From Anopheles merus (lineage: Eukaryota; Arthropoda; Insecta; Diptera; Culicidae), in assembly GCF_017562075.2 (NCBI RefSeq), contig NC_054082.1:9935050-9999049 (forward strand): DNA of 64,000 bases, given 5' to 3'. A program made the translations under genes and the position numbers. Below, piece by piece: positions 14,401-29,000 of this stretch (position 1 is the stretch's first letter; each line of letters begins with the position of its first letter). The notes under the pieces are model-generated. The model searched no databases. It had not been told where the DNA came from and saw only the letters and a list, made by a program, of their open reading frames with translations.

Positions 14401-17400
14401 TTGCTAAACAACGTAACAGCGCATCATTTGGGACCACCTTCACACAATTCGCAAGGAGCAGAAGCGAGGGGAGCATTTGTAAACTGATAGCAAATAAACA
14501 ATACATTGGGGAAAAAATAGTACAACACCATGCTACGGGCGTTAATGTCAAGACGTTCGGCCAAACTTTCGACCCAGATTGAGAGCGCTTCGGGGCTCAA
14601 TTCTATGGCGAAAATCGACCTCCCCCGCTCAAATTAGCAATGGTTCACACCGCGTGGTGACACCAAACATTACGGATGTGACGGGCTCTCGCCCCGCAGG
14701 GCATCTATCCCACTAACACAGAACGGTGTCAATGCGCGAGAACCTTACAGAAATCGCTCGCATAGAATCGAACGATCTGAGCAATGGTGTGTGCGATGGG
14801 TGTTTCCTTACCGCTTCGCTACCCGGAATTAAGCCGGTTTCGGAATCGTGGGTCGAGCGCTGATTTGAATTTACCTCCCATCCCCGCGTCGGAATTCCAT
14901 CCAACCATCGGCATTCACGTCGTAGTAGAAGCGTGGTTTGAGGCGCTTTTCCTTTTTCGCAAACGACAGCTGCAATCGGTGAGAACGTTTGCCCGGCGTT
15001 CCGGCGTTTTGCAACAATACCGGAGGGGTACACGGTCTGGGGGGTCAAATCGGCATTAAGATTTCGATCGCCCCGGGGGCGCACCTCGGTGATTACATCA
15101 CAATCGTTGTTGGCTGTCGATAGTGTGTGTGGCTCTATTGGGATGGACTGTTTTTTTTGTCTATGTCACTGCTCTTGTTTGTTACTGTCAACAGACGAGA
15201 GGAGTGGTCTGGTTTGGAGTGGTTTCTTCCTTTCTTTCCACCGCCGGAAGCCATCGGTAATCGAATCGGGATCTGATACACGAAATGGTCATTAGCCTGG
15301 GTGGCAGATGTTATCAGACCGGACCGGACAGCCAGCCGAGAGGTGCTTGTGTGAAGGGTGTCTTATTTGTTCGATATACATTGTGTGAGGTAGGTTTGTC
15401 GTTGGTATTTAACTATGATTGTATCGATGGAAGATATAAAAATAGCTCAAATCGATAAGTGCTGTAGCGCTACAAGGAAGCATGGCTGTCTAGTGCATTG
15501 TCGAGAGGAGCATTACTGGGCAAGAAACGAGTTATACAAACTGAACATTTTCGGTAAAAATGTATTTCAAATGCCTTAAAGTTTCCCACACAAAAAGCTG
15601 TAACTTTAAATTCATTTAAACAACTGCATCCGTCCGAACTACCGACGAGGTTCGCAGTTTCCAGCCCGCTTACATGAGCGCACACGAAGAACGGGCCCTT
15701 TATCGCAGCAGCGCCCGTCTTCCGACCGGTCGCACTGATGCTAAATTCTGAATTCTGAAGCCCTCAGGACACGCTGGAGCTGGTTGATGGTGGAATTACT
15801 TACATCGTCATCGTGCAGCGGACCGACCGTTGCTGCTGCCGAGCGTGGTTGCATGTTACTGTACAGCCCGCTGGGCACGCCGTTACTACAACAATGATAT
15901 AATTAATCAGACCCGGCGAAGAACCCAAGCGGCCGCGTGCGGTATTACACGCTCTCGCCCCGATTGCGAAGTGTCCGAGTGTGCACTCGGACAACAAATC
16001 TGCAGCGCGCTAGATAAAGTGTCCATCATAACTGCACCAGCACCACCGTGCTTGGGGAAGGGCGGTGGAAAACCGCGAAAGTGTAGGTGCACCTCGCACC
16101 ATCGACATGCTCTCCAGCCCAGCTTATCACTGTTCCAGCCGACACAAGCCGGATGACGCCGGATCGCCCCCTCCCGGTCGCCCTGTTAATCCCGGCGAGT
16201 GGAGGGCTGCCATCGTATCAGCTGCCCGGCCCACAGATGGTGGAGGTGGCGAAAATAAATATGTTTATTATTAGTGCAAATCAGAAGCTGTCGCAGCCAG
16301 GCAAAGTTTACCCCACGGCGGCCCTCACGGGACGGCTTGCTGACCGTGGAATGTGAGTGCAAGCTTCCGGGAATGGGGCTGCAGGTTGAAACCGTCCGTC
16401 AGCAAACATGTTTTCCGGCCCGGACGGTTGCCGGTGCGGGGTCCCGGGGTCCCGGGGCAGTCTGCAGAAGATGTGTCATTTGTACGGACATTCGTTGGAA
16501 AATTGTGACACCAGACCAGACCAGGACGTGTCCAGCCGCCACCGTCCATCACGATAGTCCTCTGTTCTCGATGTGTTATGGCTCGTGTTTTTGAGGCAGC
16601 ACAGCACAGTGTGTCGGCAAGGATGGGCCGTCGAGTGAGGGTTTGTGTTCGATCTCGTGCCTTTGCACGCACACGCACGGACCGGCAGCACCATGTGACC
16701 GGTGTACCACGTGCGGTCTTGCGCTGAATTGCCACTGCGGCCGAGCTGATACGGCTTAATAACCATAACGAACACGTAACGCTGCACAATTCATTCACCC
16801 TAATCGTGTAGCGTTTGGCTCGGCCAACCTACCGGCCGCCCACCCATCGATCGAGAACTTCGCGTGCAGCATGCAAATCAGATAAATCAGTGACGGGGCT
16901 CGTTGTTGTAGGAGGACCGTTTGTCGATGCTGGGGGACCGCCGGGAACATTGGGCGTTTGTTTTAGGAACCGTCCCAGTTGCCCGAAATCCTGAAACGTG
17001 CGCGACACTGTTGTGTTTTGCGTTAGTGGATTTGGGGTAGCGAAACTGTTCCGAGGCTGACGTACAGCATGTCCCTCACACATGTCGATGCGCACTTTCA
17101 GTGCTGAGCAAACGCGGGGGTGCATAGTATGGTATCATTAGAACCGGAACTAGCGGTCATCGTATCGTACGGGAAGAGAAGGAAAGAGAGAAACAGAAAA
17201 TTCACACACAAAACACACATTCAACTGTTGATCGGCTCAATGATGGCTGGAGATATTGAGGCCACTGTGGAATCGATTGCCCCAAGCGGTACTGTTCCCA
17301 AATTTCCCCCCTCGCCAAAATCGTTCTCGAGGGTTCTAGCTTCCATCAATGCTAGTTACCGAAATCACTGGGAAATCGTAACGAGCGAACCGAGCGGCCG

Positions 17401-20110
17401 AAGAATTCAATCCATTCGGATGCGCCAGCCCGACTTCGCTGCCGTGGTTAATTGGTGTGGAATTCTAGTTGCATTTTTAGGGTGCCGCAAATGAGCAGCC
17501 CTAACGAGGCCCTCCTTCCTCCCCCGAAACAGCCTGGAATACGTCCATCAGCGAACAGGGAACTCCCGTTGCGCTTTACACTGCAATCAATAAGCGAACG
17601 GAGCTTGGATTTGCAGCCGAACATCGGGAAGAGCGGAGTAAAAGACTCATCGCATCACCACGGAACCTGTGGCTATCGCGCAGGTTAGCTCTGAATGCTG
17701 GATAAGGAAGGAAGCGTGATGGTGCTGGTGGTAGGCACACGAACCACCCGGGCGTTTTTCCCACGGGCGTTCCTTTCAATCGCCCGCACATGAAATATTG
17801 ATGGCCGGGTATGGTTTCCCACAGCGTGCGTCTCTGAGTTGCCCGTTTGGCTGCCGGTATGTGCATGGTGTGTATGTTTCAATAATTCGAAACACCGGCC
17901 CGGGAGTCCGTGATTTTCTGCCCCGGGTTTTGCGGACGGGACGCGGGACGCGACTTGTTACACAATTCCGGGGCTGTTGAAGCGCTGCTTAACTGGTTGT
18001 TTAAAGAGGGACACTTTAATTAGCCAGTGCAGTGGCAGTGTGTTGGAATGTGTGGCCACTTCCTCCGCCCACCCCCACGTGAATTTGGTTCCCCACCGGC
18101 GGGGTCCGGTAATTGTTGGTCGTTGATTAATTGCCAATGCTCGTAATGACATCGCGTAAATGAGGTGCCGTGGGGGGCTGAGGGTTTTACGGTTCGGGGT
18201 TTCCTCGACGACGGTTCGTTAGCACGCAATAAGGAAGATTCTGCCGCACGCACACAAGCCAACCAACCTGTATTGAGCGATAGTTTCTTTGTTTTGGTTT
18301 TTTTTTGTTGTTGTTGTTGCGAAAAGCTCAAACCAACCAGTTGGATTGTAATTAATTGTGACAACCTTAAGAGCATAGCTCCCGAACCGCAAGAACCGCG
18401 GAGTTGTAATGGCAAACGGGCAAAAGCGGAGAAATTGTCGACCCCCCCGGGGAAACCCTGGGGCCACCGATTGTTGTACGCCTGGTTACGCGCTTGTGGC
18501 AGGCTTATTAAATTCTAGCGAAAGTGTTGTGACACCGAAGGTAAAAGCGTTTGCCTAATGAAGCTGCTTTAATGGAATTTTGTGTAGGGCGCACATTACG
18601 GCACGTGTTACCGCTAAATTGGATGAATTAAATTCTGGAAGTTTGGCTCACTGGCATTGGGCTGGCAGCACACGTGCTTTGAAGCGCGAATTAAGCAAAG
18701 AACTTCAGAGGAAAGATGATCATTAATGCAAACCAATGCTCGAGTGCGGAAACCCATTCACACTTTTACTATTTGTCTGTCGGGGCGCCCGTAAAGAGCA
18801 TCTTAGCCAGTTATGTCCACAGTTACACACGTTGCAAAGAGTTGTTGCAAGGAGATGCTACAAAAAAGAAGAAATTCAAAGTTGCATAGTCTACGCTCAG
18901 CACAGTACAAATTTCGGTTTCCTGCTTAGCGCATTCTTCTGCACACGGTAAATCGGAGCCTCTCTGCGTTTGTCACTTTTTCTTCCCGCAACATTTGTCT
19001 CGACCCAAACGAACGATTTGACTTCTGATCCCGCCGGCATCCTCGGCTTTGCAGGGCATGAGTTTGCATTTTATTTACTTTTCAGGATTTCGGCATTAGA
19101 AATTCCTAACAGCTCTCCACTAGCGCTGTGCCCATCATCCCGCACCAAGTGATGGATCGTCCCGGGCGACCATTGCCGTCGAACGGTGTGAGCGTGCATG
19201 TGTATGCTAAGCCCCCGATACGAACAGCTCCTCCGAGCGGGGAAGCCTGGGAAGACATCAACATGATCGACATTTTGGACGATTTATGCACACCCATCCA
19301 TCCAGCCACCCATTCATCCTACCAAACGGTGGCCCTCCCTCCCTAGCATGGCACTATTTGTTATTCCAATCCAGTCACGTAGTAACGATTTGAGTGTGTG
19401 ATTTAAGTCAATGCCGCCAAGATTTGTCCTTCCCGGCCCGGTGTCGGTTTAGACAAAACGTGGGACAAAAAGCTGAGGCCCGTATGGCCCGATACGCCGA
19501 GACATGTGGAGTCGATTGGCAGTAAAAGAGAGCGAAAAAAAGTGCGCAGGTGACATTGGGAAAGCAATTCTAATCGATGATTACGTTTATCTGTTTGCTA
19601 CTGCTTCTTTCTTTGCGTTTTTGTCTTTCCTCACGGCTTGATGGTGGGTTATGAGTTTTGGACAAATGATTTTCATATGTTAAGCTAAGTTTGGTTCGGA
19701 ATAGGTAATACGGAGCACCAGTTACGAATTAAAAACGACTTCCTTTGTTAGGTGGATTAAAAATTAAGTTTAAACGGTGCAGAGTGTTATCAAATCAATG
19801 CACTACCCTTATTGTTTCTGGCTCTAGTTTTATCTCGTGAATACCAGCAACCTACGCGGCCCCTATACGACGACGCAATAGAGCTTAACAACTATTAGAA
19901 ACCGGTTATAATGAATAAAAATCATATGCATTTCATTGGCAAGCCGGCTGATATCACCTCGGCCAAACCTCAGATTAACGTCATCACACCACCCAGTCTG
20001 TGCGATCGATCCGGAACTGGATTTGTTACCGTCCGATGGCGCGATAGAAAAATGTTTGTTTATTTATTCACAAATCACTACAATCACACCGGCACACAGG
20101 CACTGCACAC

Positions 20111-20114
<4 letters not shown>

Positions 20115-20191
<77 letters not shown>
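20115..20191. repeat. (AG)n microsatellite, 77 bp
   Basis: Uninterrupted AG dinucleotides; potential GAGA-factor sites or H-DNA. Translations through it give Arg-Glu or Ser-Leu repeats that are not genes. Confidence 0.97.
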
Positions 20192-20194
<3 letters not shown>

Positions 20195-23100
20195 TTGCCA
20201 CGCAATGACAAATGTGTGCCGGTTGACCATTAAAAATAACTCGCACCACTCGTTGCCCGCGAGCAGGAAGGAATGCAAATGTGCAAGCTGCATTGTTGTG
20301 TTTGGTTTGCTGCTGCGGAAAGGGGGTGGGTAATAAAATCTTGCTACGCGATCCAACCCACTTGTCGCTGCGGTCACATCTCGGCCATACCACTCGGACG
20401 TTTGCGGCGTCTTTCGCGACAGGACAGCTGCTGTTCGACGTAGTTTTCTTTTTCAGGTGTACCAGCGTGGCAATAACACTTTTATTGCCGTTTTGTAGCA
20501 CGGTTTTTGCAACGTAAGGTTTTAGAGCTAGACCGCTTTATCGCATTACAACGTCCGGTTTGGGTACGATTAATTATGCCAAACCGTGTATGGAAAGGAA
20601 ATTAGCTCTCGCTCTTTCTCAAATCCATCTATTGGATGAACAAGTAGGTTACAAAGTCAGAATGCGACGGTTTTGTACTGTGCACGGTACAACTTGAGGC
20701 GTTCTGTAATGCAGATTGCATACTTTCTGCTTCATACATCTTTGCAATAATGTTGCAACTTACAGGTTCGCTGCAGATCAACAGGTTCTTTGTGCCAATC
20801 ATTCAAACCAACAGGAAATGCAACTTTCTGTCCATTCTTTGTAATGGACGATACACAGTTTTGTAGGCCAAATTTCACCGACGCAAAATTGGTTTGTTAG
20901 CTTGCTCGCTATCGCTCGAAAAAGGGCAAAGCTTCTGATCAATCGCGTAGCCAAAAACAAAAAACAAAAAAAAAGAAGCAATGCTCCTTTTCATCTAGCA
21001 CCGAGAACCGCGTATATGCGCCGGAAAACACGAATGCAGTCGTGTTCTGGCAGCGAGAAACAACTCAATCAATCATGAAAATCCAATTATTTTGCCAGCA
21101 ACCGAAACCGAAATGACTTCTTTCCCGTGCAGTGCAGTGGTGCACCGTGCGCGGTACTGTGTAGCGCGTATCATATCTTCCTTTCGTCGGCTCCCCGGAG
21201 GCGAAGTGCGAATGATACGCGAATTAGTGGCAAATTATTCCACACCATGCACTCGAGACCCGGTGTGTCGAATGTTGTTCGCTCAGTCAGTACCCCTTCC
21301 TCCTCGGTGAACGGAATGGAGCAACAACAACCAACCAAAAAAAAAAAAAAACGGCTTACCAAACGAACTGCAAACAAATCGCAATCCTATCCCCTAGTTA
21401 GGCTGTTTGCGGGGTCAACTATGGTGTGTTATGATGCCAGCTCCCAGGGCGGACACATGCACGCAATGCACAACTCGTGCGCTCTCTCACTCTAGCTCTC
21501 GAATGCATAGTTGCCTCTAATGCAATCAACAGCCAACGCAGTGACCAGTGACGCGCATGGCCGAACAAATTCTGCCACTGCTGCTGGATCTGGACTTCAA
21601 CTGGCTCTTAATTAGCCTTTTCCGGTGTAGCACTTCCGCGGTTGACACGGGGCCCGAGAGATGTTCGGATGACTGTGCGTGACCCGGCGCTGGTCGGACG
21701 GATTTAGGACCTCCGGGAGATTTGCTCCACTACCACCACCGCGTACTGTGAGCCGTCCCACGTTCGACGGATCATCACGTTCGTCATTGGCCTCGGCTCG
21801 TCGGACATGGCCGTCGCCTGCATCCCGCTACCCACCAGGGAGGCTGGCACAGTATTGGAGACTTGAGGAATCCTTCAAACCATACGAAAGGAGCGATTGA
21901 TTATTCAACTGTTCAACGGTGGGTCCAATGGAATGGTTCAAAGCGCGACAGGCCACGAACCCTTACACACCTCGTTATTGTTTATTCTGTATCTCAGGGG
22001 TGAGTGTCCGGGAGTGGATTCACTACTACCACCACCTCCGCCGCCGCCGACAGCTAATGACATTCCGATCCCAGGGCGATTCCGGAAGCATTCCGGATGC
22101 ATTGCTTACTCCGTTGGGTTGTTGATTGTGTCAATATTGGCATCTAGCTCGCGAAATTTGCGGCCTAGTGTGCGCTTTTGGAGGCATGTTTGGCAGTAAA
22201 TTTGATTGTGCGCACCTGGAGCGCATGGGAGAGCGTGTTTGATTTGGCCGCCGGGCGGGCGGACGGGCATAATACCGGGAACAATTTATCGGGCAAATGG
22301 TGGCGCGGTGCTGGTGCTCCCGATTCAATTAGCTTGCTTCTGCAGGTCGGAACGTTCATATTCGTGCGCTGGCAGGTCGGTCGGATCGAGAGATTTATGA
22401 GCTGATATACACAGAGACGATTCGGTCGTAGGGAATAGTAAAGTTTGGGTTAAACCATTTACGTGCAGCACACTGCACACGACGTAATGATGTTGGCTGT
22501 GGAGTTAATATTCCGTGACTAAAATTTATGCTCCACAATCATTGGGGAATCACTATGAATCTTTATGAACTTAACCTACTTATGGCTCATACTGATCTAT
22601 GCGTTTTTTCGTGTGCTTTTCTTTCTCAGCTTCCAATTATAAAGCGACCGCGATGCGTGTGTGAGACGAACCATGCTGAAACCGTAAACTTTTGTAAGTA
22701 TAATTTTCCCGAATTTCATGTACAACCTTGAACCTCAGTCGCCAAACAATCCGCTCGTGGTGGCGTGGTTAGATTACGTATGAACATGAAAACAGCTCTA
22801 CACATGATTCAATCAACCCGGCCCGGGGACCGATGGGCTCACCCGATTACGTGCGCGGTACTGTTTGCTTTTGACAGCAAAGTGTCACCGATCTGCTCGG
22901 GGCGTGCGGATGGTCCAAACCCTCCCCCATTTGTTCCACATCATTTGATGCTGACGTAAGCGAAAACCCGCGAGTGGTGCAACGTTAGATCTCACGTTTA
23001 CGCGAACACCGACGGCTTTAAGCCACGCAGAACAACCAGCACACAGCTACAAGCTTTACAAAATTTCGGCTTTTCCGCCAAATACAAAATGATTTGTCCA

Positions 23101-25951
23101 CCCTCCACCCTTCCTCAGCAAAACAGATCCATCATTGGGCGGCGTGAGGGCGCATTCGGGCCGAACGGGCACATCAGTTTATCAGCATCATCCGCGCCAT
23201 GGATGCTCGCGCTCCATGTACAACCGGGTTTCGCCGAGATGTGTGCTACCGTGCGTGACGCGTCAACCTTGAACCGATCGATTCGGAACCCACCTCCCAC
23301 CTACCGGTACACTACAATGTTTGCATACGTGTGTGTGTGTGTTTGCGTTTGTTGTAGTTTGCCGGCGTAACCTAAGCGCAAACCGTTTGCATGTTCCTTG
23401 TATGTCACGTGTCAGGAGAGCATGCCGATCAAAAGAAGCGATGCAGCCGCGCCACCGTTGCCGTCCACCGACCGACTGCTTCCGTGCGCGTGTGGAACGA
23501 CTAGCGATCGTGCCATTATTCCGTCGCGGTATGTGTGTTTTTGTACCCCTTCGCTTTTTTTTGTTGTTGTTTCTGGCCAGAAGGTGACACGATGTAAAAC
23601 ACATCGAATCAATGCTAGCCATCGCCCACTGGCGGGTCGCGATCAGGTGCGGAAATGGGACACCGGCACGGCAGCACCGGAGATCGGCGCAACGTGAGGC
23701 AGGTGAAGCTAATTTGTCGTGACATACTCACGAAGCAAACGGGAACGGGAGTGGAACGGGCAGGCCCGGCGGAGGGGTGTGGTAGAAAGTTGGAATGGAA
23801 CCGAATTTGTGTACCAAAATTTAGGGACACACGGGTACACACAAACCGGGCATGAAATTGCTTCTGACGCATACACTTGTGGAGCTTTTTTGTATTTTTG
23901 TTGAAGGATTTTAATCTGCCTGCCATTGTGCGATGCTTTGGGCTGACACTGAACCGAACAATATCGTTTCAATGAAGAGTTTATGGTCGAAGCATTTTGA
24001 TTCAGATCTGACGGTTTGATAGTTAACCTTTTTCGAAACCCTTTTATAAAACATGGCACAGCTGAGAAGCAAAAATGTGCGCTCAACCATTGAAAAATAT
24101 GTATAAATATAAATTTAAATAAGAACTTTACCACCCAAAAAGCGCCTCTCAATGTTTGATGGCATAAAGCGTTTGGCTTGTAATGGCTTGTCAAACAAAA
24201 CAAAAAACACCTGTCACGATCTGAAAGCTCCCCAGATGCAAGCCTCACCACGTCAAGGTCGACGCCGACGGCGGAAATTGAATCGATTAACCGACTAGGC
24301 AACACCGTTACAAAGACGCCGCTTCCGGTAGCACGATCCAATTTGCTACATCGGCCATACCCTCGTACTCTTCCTACCAAAAACACGCGCACACACACAG
24401 ACAGCAAACTCCCCTGATTTCCATGTCGACACGGTTAATTGCAGGTGCCGGCGTGCAAACAACCTCATTTTGCAGCATCATTGCAACGCATGCCGCAAAC
24501 CCTGCAAAAAAAAAAGATGGAAAGAAAAGCCCAACACAAAACCACCATCACCAGGTGAGAACCCCAAAATTATACCGCCACCAGCGTCCGGCGTTATGCC
24601 AGTATTGTACAGCCCCGGCACCGCTGGGGGACTGGGAAAGTGTCCAATTAATTGATCAATTTTTCAAATCCCCTCAACCGCGAATGATGACGCTTTGCGG
24701 GCGGGGTGCGGGCAAGTTCCGACCGAGGCCTAATCGGCACTAATCCAGTTTGGCCAAAACGGCGGTGGTTTTCGGTGGTGCCCGTAAACCGCAGCCGGTA
24801 CATTTGTGGCGCTATACCATTTATTAGGATCGTGTTTTGTTTTTTTGTTATGTTGGTGCCGCTGTCGGTACTGTCACTCACCGTTTTAGCATAGCTGCTT
24901 CGAACGGAACCGAGCATTGAGTGAGCAGTACAGCGGGAATGGTTCGAGCCGATTGTGGCGCTTTTTTTTTTGTTACGTTTGCACCATCGGTGTTGTGTCT
25001 TTATTGCAACCGAACTGTGTTCGCTAACCATGCGCTAACGATAATGCCACCATTTCGCTTTATGGCCATCGTTCGGCTAGAATGGTTTGCAAAGGCGTTA
25101 TCGGAATGTGTGGGTTACAAATTGTACCGAAAAAACAAAACGCGCCCTCATAAACAACTACATTATTGTGCTCCTTTAAACTTTCATCGTATCCATGTAG
25201 CTTCTAGTAGGAATATAATTGATGCAATTGAACTGAAAAGAGTATCCTTTCTATTGCTAACTTACGACGTTCAGCTTTGTTCCACGAACGATGTTGCCAA
25301 GCTTCCAAGCAAACAAAGCCGCTGTTTTACAGATTATTAATCCATCGAACATTCTTTACGAAGCTCGCTGCTAATTCGTGAAAGAACACAGGCTAATTGA
25401 TAGCACACAAAAAAACGACCCATTGCACGCCACCTTTAACAACAAAGAACCATCGCGTCTCAAACGATCCAACAACGCTGTTGCTTTGTTGTACCTCCCC
25501 GGGGGTATTCTATGAGAACAAATTCTTCCTTTCTCTCTTGGTTGAGTCTGGACTCGGTTCGGACCCACTAGAGGGATACATCGCGGCACTGAGAGGACTG
25601 GTGTCTTGTACCGCACAAACGAGCACCTTCTGTACGAAGCAATGAACGATGCCGCCCGGTGTTTATGAAGTTATAATCGTTACATAAATGGCGCTTCTGG
25701 TCCGCTGATGGAAACCGATCCCCGCGCCACCGGCTCCGCTCCATTGGTCCGTCGGTGCACGGGAAAATACAATTCGTAATTGAACCATTAAGTCACCTCT
25801 TTTATTCCCTTGATGATGCTTCGTCTCTCGTATCGGGTCCAGCTTTAAAACAGCTTGATTGTATAAGCGTAATCGACTAGCTTTGTTTTTAGATGGCTTG
25901 CAGTTATAAAGAAGAGGCTCGTCTTGGGACGTGAACACGTGAGCGCCTCTC

Positions 25952-26000
25952 GCCAACACGAGAGGGTGTTGGATGAGTCTTACGTTTGGGCGTAAGACTC
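25952..26000. repeat. Two adjacent hairpins
   Basis: CCAACAC/GTGTTGG at about 25952-25972 is followed at once by a perfect 10-bp stem GAGTCTTACG/CGTAAGACTC (25975-26000) with loop TTTGGG. Not a tRNA cloverleaf. Confidence 0.7.
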
Positions 26001-29000
26001 AAAAGTCAAAGCAATAAGGTGAAGCGAAGCGCTAGGAAAAACAAAAACATTACCCCTAGTACCGTGTACCCTCTTACACAGTGCAGTAAGACCAGGCGCA
26101 AGATCCAAACTCGTTTGCATGTCTTCAATTTTCCAGCTCGTGCTCGCTCTACTTATTTGCTCATATCTTTATTCGGTGCGCTAGATCGCCCGCTCCGGGT
26201 TAAGGGGTGGAGATCTTCTTCGACCGAGGTCGGTAAAGAAAATTTGATTGTAACCTCCTGCACACTGGAAGCCACTGGAACGCATAATGAGATGCATCCA
26301 TACAACTATCTTGATCTTTGTTCCATATACTTTCTCCACGCGACTACTTCCTTTGTTTCTGTAGGGGAGAGCGAAGATCGGGCTCGCCGGGAACTGGTAG
26401 GACGTGATGTACGGGATACGCATCTCACGGTTCACGATTCGGAAACAACCGATTTCCGGGTGCGATCTCTTTCGTAACCGATCCCTCACTCCCCAGCTTT
26501 TTGGAGCAGCTCTCTTTCGCTGCTCCGTTTAAACCAGCACGAGCTTCGTGGCGTGTTGAGTGCGATCAAGAGTTGCCATATATCATTGGCACACAAAACA
26601 AAGTTTAGTTGCTTTCTAATCAACTTGTGTTTTGTAGCAGCAGCTTCCAGCAAAACTGGCAACAAGCACGCAAGTGGCGTCTTAAAACCTCTCCAGCACG
26701 GATTCATCACACCGTATTGCAACAAATCCTTGCAAGATTTGCTTTTAATTACAAACTGCTGGAAACCAACCGAAGTGTGCACCTCAGTTTTTGGGTAAAG
26801 TTTTTGAAGAGCGCGATACACTTACGCGATGGTGATGTTGTTGCAGAGTTAGCCAAAACCCCTTTCCTACTGCCAAATCAACCAGCTTCATGCAGCGTGT
26901 CGGTACCGGTATCATCTACTTGTGCGCTCAACAGTTCCCACAATTGAACAGCACTACATACGATTGTTTATGTTACGCTTCGATGAGGCTGCCGAAAGTT
27001 TGCTGCACGGGATGATACCTGTTGCAATGGTGGCTTAAGGGTGATGGTGGCGGACGTAATTCCTTCTGCTGAAGTATGTTATCGCTTTCGAGTGTTACTT
27101 TTGCATTTTGCACACGCCGAGCGGAGCTTGGGAATGGGAAAATTGAACATCTTCTCGAAGTCTATTGGGCCTAACGCGGTTGATGGGTTTTGTTCGTTTT
27201 CAACGGTTGAATATTTCATACTTAGAATAATGTATTATTTATTTCAATCCGCTATTCAGCATACTGGACGAGATAAAAAAAAATCAATTTTCGGGAAATA
27301 TTTTCAATGACGGTCATTGCATTGGTATGTTAAATTCATAAAATTCCCACTAATTTGAAGCACTGCCATTCAATCTCATGTATTGATTCTCACATTTCCT
27401 GCATTTTTAATATCCATCCTAACCAAAACACAAATACAATTTGCCGTTCTTGTTTTGCCGTTTCATAAAATCCAATTTTTGTAAATGAAATTCTGATTTT
27501 TCCCAACCGTCCAAACAGCTCAGCTGTTTGCGACAACATGAAATTTACAAACAATTGTGCGACGACCTTTTGCAATCTACCAAAAACTGCTCGCAAAAGG
27601 GAAAATTGCGAAAAATCAATTAAAATCAATGTTAGTTTCGGAAAAGCTTCGCTCGCTCGCAGCTGCCCTCTCTTTTGTGGGCAGGGATTTGTGGGGAATT
27701 AAAAATGTACAAAAAAAAGCAAAAAGATACACCATATTCGACCAGCCCTTCTGCACACCGAAAGCACGGGCTGTGGAGTGTTTGATTTTTATTTCCACAC
27801 TCTAAAGGTCAACAAAATCAAATGTGTGCACAACCCCTCGGTCTCGATAGAATTAACGCGAAAGTGTACGCAACGCTGTTGGCGCGTGTTTGCGCAACGG
27901 TGTTTTACCTTTTGGGGAATGTTCGGACTTGTTCCATTAGGATCTAGTGGGATAGAAAATATTTATGAAAATTTTGTTTTATTTTATTTTTTTATTCCTA
28001 ACTTTTCAAATCAACATCATCGCTCCCGAGCGAGTGCAGGTTGGAAATCAGAGCAGGAAAAATTAAAAAAAAAATTCATTCGTCAATATTTTCACCCGAA
28101 AAAGCCATAAACAGACATACATGGTCGAAAGCATATAAAGTTTTGCTGCCGCAAAACGCACACAACACAATCAAACATTTATGTGTGTATCGGTTAGGTC
28201 TACAACACCACTTTGCATTTGCGAAGCTATGGCTGCACTGTTTTGTGTTATAACATTTTAGTTCTTTTCTACTCCTACCAACCTGGAAGGAAGGAAACAT
28301 TTGTCAGATTCAGTGACAATGGGCTGACGACTTATTGGCAGCGGAACACGCTTAAATACAACCTAAACCTTCCCGCCTGCTCTGACCGGGAAATGGGAGT
28401 CCCTGCGGATTGTGTGAAACAATAGCCAACCCACCGACACCGACCCTTTGTTTCCCTCACCTTCGCCATCGATAGTGAAAGCTTGTAGCGTCCAGCAGAG
28501 CGAAGACGCTCGAGAAGAAGATGGTCAGGGCTATCGATTTGTCGCTGTGTGTGGTTGAAATTGAAAAACAAAAACAAGAAAGAGAGAGAGTGTGCGAATC
28601 GTAAGAACAGTCGCGGAAAGACAAAAACAAAACAAACCCAGCATATTCAAAGGAAAGGTAAATGAGTTGAATCATCGGCGGCGCGCTGGTGCTGGCGGCC
28701 ACAACACGGGGCCTTCACCTTGACAGGCACCATAAATCCGTTCGGCTGGCGGTTGATTGATTTATGAAGCCTCTCTGGTCCATGCGTGTGTGTGTGTTTG
28801 CAGGCGGCCGGGTTTTTGTGTGTTTTGTGTTTCAGTGCTGCTGCTGTTTTTCTTCGCTCTGTCCCTATTTTCCACCGTGCTAGCGGCAGCAAACATGCAA
28901 ACCGTGCAACGCCACATGACAACACATGCCGCTATCAAATTCGCACCTCACGCTCTAATACAATGCAGGCGGGAGACAGACGCGTTCGGTTGCGGGCGCA

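Noticed and set aside
19911..20501. Frames with long Arg-Glu or Ser-Leu repeats
   Set aside because: Translations of the AG microsatellite.
24930..24960. GGTTCGAGCC resembling a tRNA B box (also near 13456)
   Set aside because: No matching A box or cloverleaf stems at the right spacing.
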